DNA from: Spiroplasma sp. BIUS-1
GTDB taxonomy: Bacteria; Bacillota_I; Bacilli_A; Mycoplasmatales; Mycoplasmataceae
Direction: 5' to 3'
Assembly: GCF_010365805.1 (NCBI RefSeq)
Contig: NZ_CP048386.1
Coordinates: 682,001-746,000, forward strand
Length of the DNA: 64,000 bases
In this document: piece after piece, positions 12,263-22,627 of the stretch
How the letters are laid out: every line of letters starts with the position of its first letter
Position numbering within the stretch: the stretch's first letter is position 1
The notes under the pieces: model-generated
The model's input: only the letters and a program-made list of their open reading frames with translations
Told to the model about the DNA's origin: nothing
Database searches by the model: none
Translations under genes and position numbers: made by a program

Positions 12263-13673
12263 ATCCTACAGATCCTTCCATATCCATTTTTATTAGTTGG
12301 TTTAACTCAACTGCATATTCTAAAGGAAGTTCTTTTGTAAATGGTTCTAAAAATCCCATAACAATTATTTCTAAAGCTTGTTGTTCATCTAAACCTCTAC
12401 TCATTAAGTAAAATAACTGTTCTTCACTTACTTTTGAAACTGTTGCTTCATGTTCGATTTGAGATTGGTTATTGTGAACTTTGTTTTGAGGAATAGTATC
12501 TGAATGAGATTGGTTATCAAGTATTAATGTATCACATTCAACTCTTGCTTTTGAGTTAATTGCATCAGGTCCAATATATGCAAGACCTCTGTAGTTTGCA
12601 GTTCCACCTTGGAAAGTGATTGATTTAGAAACAATTTTTGATTTTGTTTCTTTACCAAGATGAATCATTTTACTTCCTGCATCTTGATAAACTCCTTTTT
12701 TTGCAACAGCAATTGAAATTGTGTCACCTTGAGCTCTATCACCTTTTAATATACAAGAAGGATATTTCATATTTACTTTTGAACCGATGTTTCCATCAAT
12801 TCATTCCATTCTTCCATCTTCTTCAACAATACTTCTTTTTGTAACTAAGTTTAAAACATTATCACTTCAGTTTTGAACTGTTGTGTATCTTACACTCGCT
12901 CTTTTCCCTACAAATATTTCAACAATAGCTGCATGTAAGTTGTTTTCTGAATAAATTGGTGCAGTACATCCTTCAATATAGTGTAATTGAGCATCATCTT
13001 CAACTACAATTAAAGTTCTTTCAAATTGTCCTGATGATTGGTAGTTAATTCTAAAATATGCTTGTAAAGGTTTTTCTAATTTAACCCCTTCTGGAACATA
13101 AATGAAAGTTCCCCCTGATCAAACCGCTGCATTTAGTGAAGCATATTTGTTATCATCGTTTTTAACTAATTTTCCAAAATGTTTTTTAAATAACTCCGGA
13201 TATTTTCTCAAAGCTGTATCACAATCAGTGAAAATAACTCCTTGTTTTTCTAACTCTTCGTTCATTCTTTCATAAACTGGTCTTGCATCTCATTGAGCAT
13301 TAATTCCTGCTAAAAAGTTTTTTTCAGCTTCTGGAATTCCAAGTCTATCAAATGTTCTTTTAATATTATCTGGTATTTCATCTCAAGTTTTTACTGTTTT
13401 TCCTGCACCTTCAGTGTAATAGTAATAATCATTAAAATCTACTCAATTTAAGTCCGGTCCAAAACTTGGTTGAGGTTTTTGTTCAAATATTTTTAAACTC
13501 TCTAATCTATAATCTAACATTCATTGTGGTTCTTCTTTATGTTTAGATATTTCTCTTACAACATCTTCATTCAATCCCTTTTGAACTTTATATGTAGATA
13601 CTTCACCTTCATTAAAACCGTATTTATAGTCAGATATTTGTTTAATTTCTTCTTCTTGTTTTAGTTTTTTCAT
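12261..13673 (-). CDS. sufB: Fe-S cluster scaffold subunit SufB
   Basis: SufB is the scaffold on which the SufBCD complex assembles Fe-S clusters using sulfur from SufS/SufU. The 470-residue protein has the beta-helix core with [18 protein letters not shown], the family-typical [14 protein letters not shown], and the C-terminal helical region with [15 protein letters not shown]. The same core pattern recurs in SufD. ATG 13673 follows an excellent AAGGAGGT. It is the last gene of sufC-sufD-sufS-sufU-sufB, three bases after the sufU stop. Confidence 0.96.
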
Positions 13674-13676
13674 TAA

Positions 13677-14111
13677 CTATACCTCCTTGTTTAGAATAGA
13701 TTTGAAACCATCTGCACCTAAAAGTGCACAATTTATTCTGTTTCCTTGTTTGTTAATCTCTCAAAAAGCTATTAATTCATCTAGTATAGACTCATCATAT
13801 TCATTTCCAGCGATCATGTTGTAGTAATTTACAAGCTGTTTTTGAGCTTCTATTACACTTAATCCTTTTAATTTTGAACACATTATATCAGTTGATGCTG
13901 TTGAAATTGCACATGCATTTCCATCAAATCTTGCATCAATTATTTGATCATTTTCAATTAATAATTGAACATTTATCTCATCACTGCATGTTGGAGAGTC
14001 TTGAAACTTAATAATTGATTTATCATTTTCAATTAAACCCTTAAAGTCTGGTTGAGTATAATGTTCCATTATAATTTGTCTTAATTGAATTTTGTCATCT
14101 TTATCAAACAT
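13677..14111 (-). CDS. sufU: SufU zinc-dependent sulfurtransferase (IscU-like)
   Basis: SufU accepts persulfide sulfur from SufS and passes it to SufBCD. The 144-residue protein shows the three family cysteines: C42 in SPTCSDEI, C67 in GNACAISTAS and C128 in RINCALL, the last after a UGA Trp. It has the longer spacing to the third Cys typical of Firmicute SufU rather than IscU. SD AAGGAGG overlaps the end of sufS, and sufB starts 4 bases after its TAG, indicating tight coupling. Confidence 0.94.
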
Positions 14112-14126
14112 TATTTAAACCTCCTT

Positions 14127-15341
14127 TTAAATAATTTCATTTATTCAATTATCACAATCTTTTAAAGCTTCTATAAATACATCTATATCTTCTTTTGTGT
14201 TGTAAATTGAAAAACTTGCCCTTATAGTTGAACTTATTTTAAATAAATCATTTGCAAGTCTTGCACAGTGCTTTCCAACTCTAACTGAAATGTTATATTT
14301 TTTATTTAAGAATGCTCCGAAATCTTGTGAATTAACATTCTTTAAATTAAATAAAACTATTGGTTGATCATTTTCTAAGTTATAAAAATCAAACTTAGAA
14401 GTATCTACTTGCTTTAATTTTTCTCTAAAATAAACTTTTAACTCTTTTTCATAACTTATTAAGTTTTCTAATTTAAATTCCTCAATAAGATCAAGACAAA
14501 CATTAAAAGCATATATTGCAGATAAATTTAAAGTACCTGCTTCAAATTTTTCCGGTATTGGAGCTAACTTATAGTTTTCAACACTAATATTTGTGTTGTT
14601 ACCCCCTCCATAAAAAATTGGTTTTAGTCATTTTAAAATATCTTTTTTAGCCCAAAGAACACCTAAACCAAATGGTCCATATAGTTTATGTGTTGAAAAA
14701 GCTATACAATCAACATTTAGTTTTTCCACATCAATTTTGTTATGAGCAATTGATTGTGCTAAATCTAAAATAACAATTACTTCTTTATTTATTTCTTTTA
14801 TTTTTTTAACTATGTTTTCAACATCATTTAAACCTGCTGTTGTATTTGAATTCATAGCAAAAGAAACAACTTTTGTTTTTTGATTAACTTTTTGTTCAAT
14901 TTTATTTAAATCAATTAAAAAGTTTTCATCTAAATCTAGGTAATCTAATTTCAAATCATATTCTTCAGATAAAACCATTCAAGGCAATAGATTTGAAGAG
15001 TGCTCCATTTTAGTAACTAAAATTTCATCCTCTTTTTTTAAATAACTTTTCATACCAAATGCTAGTTGATTTAAAGAGTGTGTAGTTCCACTAGTGAATA
15101 TTATTTCACTACTGTCTTTAACACCAATAAAATCAGCTATTTTTTGTCTAGTTTCCAATAACATTTGATTTGCTTTATAAGCATTATCAAATAAGTTATT
15201 GTGTGTATTTGCTCCAATTTTTAAATCATATTCGCTTTGAGCTTTTACAACTTTATCAAATTTGATTGAAGTTGCAGCTGAATCAAAATAGATTTCTTTA
15301 GAGTTATTTTTAAAATATGAAAAGTTATCTTTAAAATTCAT
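14127..15341 (-). CDS. sufS: Cysteine desulfurase SufS
   Basis: SufS removes sulfur from cysteine with pyridoxal phosphate and donates it to SufU. The 404-residue protein has the PLP Lys219 in STHKLYGP, the ILDLAQSIAHN strand with the PLP-binding Asp, and the catalytic Cys359 in VGKHCARL. Two UGA Trp codons (around 14979 and 14628) interrupt the frame only under the standard code. The ATG overlaps the sufD stop as TAATG, implying translational coupling. The stop lies within the SD region of sufU. Confidence 0.95.
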
Positions 15342-16111
15342 TAGATCATTTCCTTTAATTTTTCTTTTAAGTAATTTAATAATTCTTCTTCAAGAATTTC
15401 TTGAAATACTGGTTCGAAATAACCATTAATAATTAATTCTTGAGCTTGTAATTTGTTCAACCCTCTTGATAGTAAGTAAAAAACTTGATCTGGGTCTAAC
15501 ATACCAATAGCATTGGCATGACTTGCTACAATATCATTTTCATCAATTAATAAAACCGGATCAGAATCGGCTTTTGCCTGTTTATCTAGAACCAATAACC
15601 TTAATTCTTGATGAGCTTCTGCTTGATTAGAACCTTTTTTAATATCACTTACACATCTAATAAATCCTTTTGATGTGTCTTTTAAAACTTCATAAGTTTT
15701 GATATTTGAATATGAGTTTCTTGCATTATGAACTGATTTAATTAATGAGTTCTTTTTAATATCTTTGTTTATTATTGTTGCATTGTAAAACTCAATTGAA
15801 GTATTTTCTTCATTTAAGTTAATTGTAAAGTTATCATCACAATCATAATTAGCTATATTTGATATTTTTAAATCTAATCTAGCGTTTTTATTTAGATTGA
15901 AATTAATATTGAATTCTTTTTTAGTTTCATCTTTTGAAGGTAAAAACAAGATTATTACTTTCATTTCAACATTTTCTTTTAAGTTGAAATCAATTGTTCC
16001 AAACTTGTTTTCTAATAAGATTATTTTATTTTCACTGTTTTCAAATGTAAAACTTGAAGGTAGATTTTCTCTAAAATCAATATAAGAATCATTTAGCTTA
16101 AAATTTGTCAT
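15341..16111 (-). CDS. sufD: SufD, short form, of the SufBCD complex
   Basis: SufD pairs with SufB on the SufC ATPase. This protein is only 256 residues, clearly shorter than the 400 or more of typical SufD. It retains the beta-helix part, the repeated HQELRLLVLDKQAKADSDPVLLIDENDI block and the C-terminal helical motif VFYLLSRGLNKLQAQELIINGYFEPV shared with SufB. The missing length is at the N-terminus. TAATG overlaps exist with sufC upstream and sufS downstream. A trimmed but functional SufD is the simplest reading. Confidence 0.9.
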   Translation of the reverse strand: MTNFKLNDSYIDFRENLPSSFTFENSENKIILLENKFGTIDFNLKENVEMKVIILFLPSKDETKKEFNINFNLNKNARLDLKISNIANYDCDDNFTINLNEENTSIEFYNATIINKDIKKNSLIKSVHNARNSYSNIKTYEVLKDTSKGFIRCVSDIKKGSNQAEAHQELRLLVLDKQAKADSDPVLLIDENDIVASHANAIGMLDPDQVFYLLSRGLNKLQAQELIINGYFEPVFQEILEEELLNYLKEKLKEMI

Positions 16112-16854
16112 TATTTAGCTAATTCCTTAACTCAAGCATAACCTTCAGTGTTAATTCTTTCAACAATTTCATTTCCTCCACTAGTAACTATTTTTCCTTC
16201 AATAATTACGTGAGCATGTGTTGGTTTTACTTTTTTAAAGAATCTATCGTAGTGAGAAACAATAACCATTGCATTTCTTGTTAAATCAACTTTGTTTAAG
16301 TTTTCTGAAACAACTTCTAAAGCATCAACATCTAATCCTGAATCTATTTCATCAATTAAACTAAATATTGGACTTAACATTTTTAGTTGAAGAATTTCAT
16401 TTTTTTTCTTTTCTCCACCACTAAATCCATCATTTACAAATCTTTTTAGCATATTTAGGTCAAAGTCTAAATCACTTGCACCTTGTTTAATATCTTTAAA
16501 AATTTCTTGTAGTTTTTTGCTCTCTTCACTGTGAGCATTTACAATATATTTTAAAAACTCTAAATTTGATACTCCCGGAATTGTTTGAGGGTTTTGCATT
16601 GCTAAAAATAACCCTGCTTTACTTCTCTCATCAACGCTCATTTCCAAAATTGATTCACCATCAACTAAAATATCTCCTGATGTTATTTCATATTTTGGGT
16701 GTCCCATAATTGCCATAAGTAATGTTGATTTACCATTACCATTTGGTCCCATAAGAGCATGAATTTCTCCAGAATTAACTGTTAAATTCACACCTTTTAA
16801 AATTTCTTTATCTTCTATACTTACGTATAAATCTTTTATTTCTAATTTATGCAT
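16111..16854 (-). CDS. sufC: Fe-S assembly ATPase SufC
   Basis: SufC is the ABC-type ATPase that drives SufBCD. The 247-residue protein has Walker A GPNGNGKST (36-44), the signature FSGGEKK (144-150), a Walker B ending LIDEIDSGLD, and the switch His in VSHYDRF. The last codons run through a UGA Trp to a TAA that overlaps the sufD ATG. SD AAGGAG lies before ATG 16854. It is the first gene of the operon. Confidence 0.97.
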
Positions 16855-16878
16855 TTTTAAAAAACTCCTTGCCCTATT

Positions 16879-16884
16879 ATTATA
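16879..16884 (-). promoter_or_regulatory. -10 element for the suf operon
   Basis: A TATAAT on the minus strand lies about 25 bases before the sufC ATG. The -35 region is not convincing, being AT-rich with no TTGACA-like match at 16-18 bases. The 179-base region 16855-17033 is shared with the divergent lipoprotein gene and holds nothing else I can name. Confidence 0.35.
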
Positions 16885-17033
16885 GTTATTTATCTCTAAA
16901 AAAATTAATCAATTTGAAATGAATTAAAATTGATTTTAAATCCCTAATCTATTTAATATTTAGTTGTAATTTAATGTCTTTTTTGCTTATTTTTCTTTAT
17001 AATTATTTTGATATAAACCAAGGAGTGAATGGT

Positions 17034-19328
17034 GTGAAAAAATTATTAACACTTTTAGGAAGTGTTAGTTTAATTGCAACAACAGCACAAATGGCTGTTG
17101 CTTGTGGAACAAACTACGACAAAAAAGACAAAGATGGAAACTCAATTCTTATTCAATTTCTACAATCAATCGATGGAAAAGCACAAATAACATCAACAGA
17201 TGTACTTTGAAAATTAATAAATAAAGATAATGGTCCAAAAAATAGAGAAAAATTAACTTTAGATCTTCTAAAAATGATTAATTTATCTATTTTATCTAAC
17301 TCAGGAAAACAAGAGAATATAGATGATATCAACGATAAAAGCATTTATACAAACTATAACCTTTCAAAAATTTTACAAGAAAGATGAACTTCATTAAGTT
17401 CAACAGTTGATAGACAAATAAGTACTGAAAAAGACAAATACAAAAAAGACCATGGAAAAAAATGAGAAAAAGAATGAGACAAGATGTTGGTAAACAAATA
17501 TAGTGTTTATCAAGATGATGTAAAATCAATGGACAGAGAATTCCTAGAAAACAAATATAAATCAGATATATTATTATCCGATGAAAACAATAGTGCTACA
17601 AAAACACTATTGGATGTTTTACTTAACACAGATCAAATGGGTGTTACTTGAATAAGTTCAAGTGATATTTTAAGAAAATATAATGCATTAGAAAGAATTG
17701 TTAATGCAAATTTAGAAGAGAATGAAAAAAACAATACAGCTATTGCCAACTATGTTAAGTCAGACTTAGATCAAATAGCTCAAATTGAAAACTCAACAAA
17801 AAAAGAAGCCGAAGGATGAAACGGAACAAAGCTAAGTTCAACAAGCAGTGATAAAGAAATTGCAAATGAAGCTAGAAGAGTTGTTAAAATAGATAAAAAA
17901 TCTATAGTAAACGATACTCCAGTTAATATGAATGACTTTACTGTAAGTGATACAAATAACTCAAGAGCAGGTTTTTTAAGTAACTCACAAAGATACTTTT
18001 TAGATAAGTTCTATAATACTCAAGCTCCGCTTGCAATAAGTGAAGTTGTTATACCTTTTTCAGAAACACATACTTTTGATACAGGAGTAACTCCACAAAG
18101 TTTCTATTCAACAGATGGAAATGATCAAAAAAATAGTGAAGACTTACTAAATTCAATAATAAAAGATAAAGATCAAGTTGCATGAAACCGTTGAATGGTT
18201 GATCAAAAAACAAAACACCCAAAAGCAACAGTTAAACATTATGACCAATTAATGACTTTAAGTAATTCAACAGACTTTACTCAAGATATGAGATCTGTTG
18301 TATATGACTTAGTTCTTTTTGGTCATGAAAATGGAAAAAAAATTGGGTCAGGAACAAACAATTCTACAGATGATGATAGTAAATACCCAACACTAGATTC
18401 TATGGTAAAAGAATTATCAAGAAATAAAGGTAATCCTAATTTTTATAATTATGACGATACAGGAAAAGTCTATTATATAGATTCTACTGGTATGCATATC
18501 GTACAAATAGATGGCTATGAATATTTAGAAAAAACTAAAGACAAAGGTTCAAAACAAGAAGGATTAGAAAAAGGTTCTGAAGGTTACGAACAAGTAAATA
18601 AAGATACAATGAAAGAATTAAATGAATTCAAAAAGTATAATAGTTTAACTGATAATCAAAAAATTGAAGCAATGAAAAACGAGACTACTTATAACGCTTT
18701 AAACACAGCTGTAACTAACCCTTATTTACATTTTTTAACTAATAATTCAATGTTAAAGGGTTTACAAGGTAGTCAATATAGTTTTGATATAATGTCTGAT
18801 GTAAAAAATTGATCAAAAGTTAACTCATCAGATGAATCTTCTTTCTATTGAACAACATGTGTTTTTGATTACTTCTTTAATATTTCAAATACAAAAGATA
18901 AAGGACAAAACAGTTTCATTGATAGATATATAACTTTTAACAGCGATTCTGAAAATGGTGAGGTTGCCAAAAATACTCAAGATTGATTCTACAAACAGTT
19001 GGGCACTAAACAAAGTTCTATTATAACAACTCCTGGTCAATTATTTAATACATCAGAGAGAACTTGAACTGAAGAAATTAATTCTAAAACAGTTGCTTCA
19101 GGATATCCTAAAAAAACAATGGTAGATAATGTTAATGCTAAAAGATCTAGTGTTAGAAAATTAACATCAGATAAATTTTGAATGCCTATTGATGGAGATA
19201 ATGCAAATGGTTCTACTAAGGAATATGAATATTCAACAAATGATTTAAGTTATATTTTTAATTACAATTTAACAATTAAATCAATTGAAAATTCTTACAT
19301 AAATTTCAAAATGGGAGGTGCTAAATAA
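17034..19328 (+). CDS. Large lipoprotein A (764 residues)
   Basis: Starts at GTG after AAGGAG. The lipoprotein signal peptide has a lipobox ending at Cys24 (AVACG), so the protein should be diacylated and face outside. The mature part is hydrophilic, Asn-, Ser- and Thr-rich, with about a dozen UGA Trp codons. Segments around 140-330, such as EKEWDKMLVNKYSVYQDDV and a repeated long-helix pattern, faintly recall SurA/PrsA-type foldases, but I cannot support that firmly. The stop overlaps the start of lipoprotein B as TAATG. It is divergent from the suf operon. Confidence 0.88.
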
Positions 19329-21112
19329 TGAAAAGATTATTAGGTATATTAAGCGCTTTCTCATTAACTGTTGCAACCCCTTCTCTTGTTGTTGCTTGTG
19401 GAACTGGTTCAAGAATAACAAATCCTAAGTTAAATATTGATTTAGCTAAACAAATACTTGTTTCAATATCAGGAAATCCCGATTTAGCAAATATAGATTT
19501 TGGATCAATGTTTACAGATGAACAAATAGAATCTGTATTAGTTAACATGATAAATGAATTACTTTCATTACAATATAGTTTTGACTCAACTAATTCAACT
19601 CTTAACAAACTTGGTTTTGATCAATACACAACAGATAACGATAAGAAAATTGAAAAAAGTTTTAAAGATAAATATTCTCTAGAGTCAAGAACTATTGCAG
19701 AAAACAAACTATTTGAAGAATATACAAAGTCTATCAACTCTACAAAACTCGACTATTGAAGTGTAAATAACAACTACAATTTGAACATTCAAAAAGATAC
19801 GGTTGTAAAAGATTTCAGTGGAAAAGAAGAAATTACAGTTTCTAAAGATGATGATCACAAATACATTTATTTAAGTGAAAATGGTAACCCTACAAAAAAT
19901 GATATTTGAAGATTTACAGATGAAGTTGGTATACCGTCAGACGTTACAAACGATGATAGACTACCAACAATCCAACAACTTACAAGTGAGTTTAACTCTA
20001 ATAAGTCTCCATTTTATGTAAAAGTAGGAGATGGATTTAAAAATATATCTTCAAAAACTGCATTATATCTTAGATTTCAAGACTATTTTGAGACAAAGAT
20101 ATTAGAAGATATAAACGAGAATTTATTAACTACAGCTTATTTAAAATCAACTATGTTTGATATAAAACAATCTGGAGACAATAAGAAATCTCCATATATA
20201 AACCCATCTTCTGCAATGTTTTCAAAAACACAAACTTTAAATGAGCCTTCAATAAATGAAAAATGAAAAACTAATGTAAAAATGGTTTGAACAATTAGAT
20301 TTGAAACAAACTCAGAAAGCGAGATCACAAATATAAACAAAGCTATATCTGGTTCAGGAATAGTTGATAATTCTTCAGGAGCATTAAAAGATAAAAAAAG
20401 TTTAAGTGAAATTTACGAAATATTCAAAAAATCAAATATAACACCTATAACTGATAACAAAACAGGATATGATTCATATTTTGGTTTAAGTGGATATCAA
20501 GGATTAACAATATATAATGGTGAAAATGCAGTTGGAGAAAGCCCAATAGCAGGAAAAGCTTATGAAAGTAATGTTAAGAAATGAAATGACACTGCAGGAA
20601 TAGTAAAATATAGTTCAGCAAACTTTTTAACAGAAGATCCAGAAGATACAAATTATTCTGATTTAGTATTAGTTCTTCCAGTTTATATGATTGAACTGTT
20701 AGGTGGTTCAGGTAAAATTGAACCAGCAAACTCTTCTGAATTAAATGACGAAGTTTCAACTGACCCAACTTACACAATAAAAGGTAAAACAGTTGATAAT
20801 AAACTTCAAGAATCTAAAATTAAATTTAGTAATACAATTTCTAATGATAATGTTTATTCTGAAAGATGAAATAATAATAAAAACAATCAATCTTTACATT
20901 CAATTGATGTTCAAAAACTAGCAATGGATTCAGTTAAACAAGAAGCTTTATTAAACGAAATAATGTATGGACTTTCTAAAGATTCTTCATCAACAGATCT
21001 TGCAAAAACAATAATCTATTCTAAATACTTAGATAAAGATCAAGTTTATTATGCAGGTCTATGAGATAAAATTGGAACTTACATTAAAAGTGAAGATGAT
21101 AAAGACGATTAA
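19328..21112 (+). CDS. Large lipoprotein B (594 residues)
   Basis: Second of a tandem lipoprotein pair. Its ATG overlaps the stop of lipoprotein A by one base, and its SD GGGAGG lies within the last codons of A, so translation should be coupled. The signal peptide and lipobox (Cys24 in VVACG) closely resemble those of A. The mature chain is also Asn/Ser/Thr-rich, and both proteins have family-like phrases such as KSIENSYI and LTIYNGENAVGESP near their ends. Function unknown; both could be cell-surface partners. A terminator follows directly. Confidence 0.88.
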
Positions 21113-21117
21113 TTTTT

Positions 21118-21148
21118 AAAATAAACCTCTTAAAGGGTTTATTTTTTT
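21118..21148 (+). terminator. Terminator of the lipoprotein pair
   Basis: AAATAAACC, a loop and GGTTTATTT followed by a T run form a plus-strand hairpin six bases after the lipoprotein B stop. Confidence 0.8.
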
Positions 21149-21178
21149 ATAAAATATTTATGAAAAGAGGTTAAATAT

Positions 21179-21580
21179 ATGGAATGTATATTTTGTAAAA
21201 TAATAAATAGAGAAATGGATTCAAAAATTATCTTTGAAAATGAGCATACCCTTGCTTTTCTGGATATATTCCCTAACAGTAATGGTCATTCTCTTGTAAT
21301 ACCAAAAAAACACTTTGAAGACTATGAGCAAACTGATGATTTTTACTTACAAGAAGTTGCCAAAACAAAGAAAATTGTTTCAAAGATCTTAAAAGAAAAA
21401 TTAAATGCCAAGGGAATGAATTACATATCTAATCAAGGTTCTGAAGCATTTCAAATGGTATTTCACTACCATGAACATATTGTTCCAAAATATGAAAAAG
21501 AAAAAGGATATACATTTAAAATAAATAACCAACCCGGTGATTTATTAGATGTTGATGAAGTATTTGAAAAACTAAAATAA
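21179..21580 (+). CDS. HIT-family nucleotide-binding protein
   Basis: HIT proteins hydrolyse or transfer nucleotides from substrates such as AMP-lysine or AMP-NH2. The 133-residue protein has the histidine triad H96-Y-H98-E-H100 and an N-terminal C3-x2-C6 pair typical of the Hit/HinT type with a zinc site, although the later zinc ligands are not all evident. ATG 21179 follows AAGAGGT. It has its own short upstream region after the lipoprotein terminator and is convergent with the YhaM-like gene. Confidence 0.93.
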   Translation: MECIFCKIINREMDSKIIFENEHTLAFLDIFPNSNGHSLVIPKKHFEDYEQTDDFYLQEVAKTKKIVSKILKEKLNAKGMNYISNQGSEAFQMVFHYHEHIVPKYEKEKGYTFKINNQPGDLLDVDEVFEKLK

Positions 21581-21610
21581 AAGGAAGTTAATTACTTAAC
21601 TTCCTTTTTT
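21577..21610. terminator. Bidirectional terminator between HIT and yhaM genes
   Basis: AAAAGGAAGTTAA, a short loop and TTAACTTCCTTTTTT form a strong hairpin. The yhaM stop codon (21592-21594) sits in its loop, and the HIT stop (21578-21580) at its plus-strand entry. Confidence 0.8.
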
Positions 21611-22560
21611 TCATTGTGATTTCAATAACTTCTACCATCTTCAGAAAGGATTCTTCCAGTTCAAGCACCCTTTTCGACTTTTGATAGTTCATCATTTATT
21701 TTATAAATTCTTGCATCCAAAGCATCTAATGAAGATATTATTACAGCTTCAATTAAATTTGGTTCTACAGGTGATCCATATTCATTTTTACCATGACTTG
21801 CAAGTATTGCGTGTTGTAACTTCAAAACACTTTGATCATCTTTTAAACCAAGTTCAATAGCCATGTTTGAAACAAAAGCATTCCCTATTGAAATGTGACC
21901 TAACAATTTACCTTCATCAGTATATTCTGATGCGTTTTTACCAGCCATTTCAACTACTTTTCCTATGTCATGTAAAATTGCTCCACAATATACTAAATCT
22001 CAATCGATATCTGCATATTTATACACTTCTCTAATAGCTTTTGCTCCCATTAAAAGTGAGAAACTGTGTCAAAACAATCCCCCAACAACATTGTGATGAA
22101 TGCTTACTGCTGCAGGATATTTTTTAAATTCATTTTCATATTTTTTAAGTATAGTTAAAGTAATTTTTTTGTATACTTCATTTTTTGTTGATTCAATAAA
22201 CTCAATTAATTTATCATAATTTGTTTCAACGTTTATTGGAGCACTAATACTAAACATTTCTTCATTTATATTATGTTTTTCAAAATCCTCTTCTTTTATA
22301 ACTTCATAAGAATTAACTTTTAATTGTAATTGTTGTCTATAAACATTTGTTGCTGCATCAACTTTTACAATTACTCCGTTTTTTAACTCTTCAACATCTT
22401 TATCAGTTGAATTTCAAAGTCTTGCTTCAATTCTACCTGACATATCTACTAAATTTAAAATTAAGTAATTTGATCCATTATTTCCAGTAGACAATATTGT
22501 TTTTTCAATTCTAGCTATTAAAGTTACTAGTTTGCTTTCTGCATTTATTTGATTAATCAT
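21592..22560 (-). CDS. yhaM: YhaM-type 3'-5' exoribonuclease (OB fold plus HD domain)
   Basis: The 322-residue protein has an N-terminal OB-fold (about 10-90, IARIEKTILSTGNNGSNYLILNLVDMSG) and a C-terminal HD metal-dependent domain with HH at 155-156, His165 and HD at 197-198 (AILHDIGK). This is the arrangement of Firmicute YhaM/Cbf1, 3'-5' exonucleases acting on RNA and DNA ends; length is also typical (314). The second ATG (22560) is chosen because the first nearly touches the SD GAGGAG. Nuclease activity is inferred from the family. Confidence 0.9.
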
Positions 22561-22593
22561 TTTCATTCTCCTCAAAGATAAGTTAATTTTAAC

Positions 22594-22617
22594 AAAAAAA
22601 ACACCATTAATTAGTGC
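22594..22617 (-). terminator. Terminator of the E2-like coiled-coil gene
   Basis: CACTAATTAATGGTG can fold back on itself and is followed on the minus strand by eight T, starting about 12 bases after the stop codon at 22628. Confidence 0.65.
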
Positions 22618-22627
22618 TTATTTGTTA

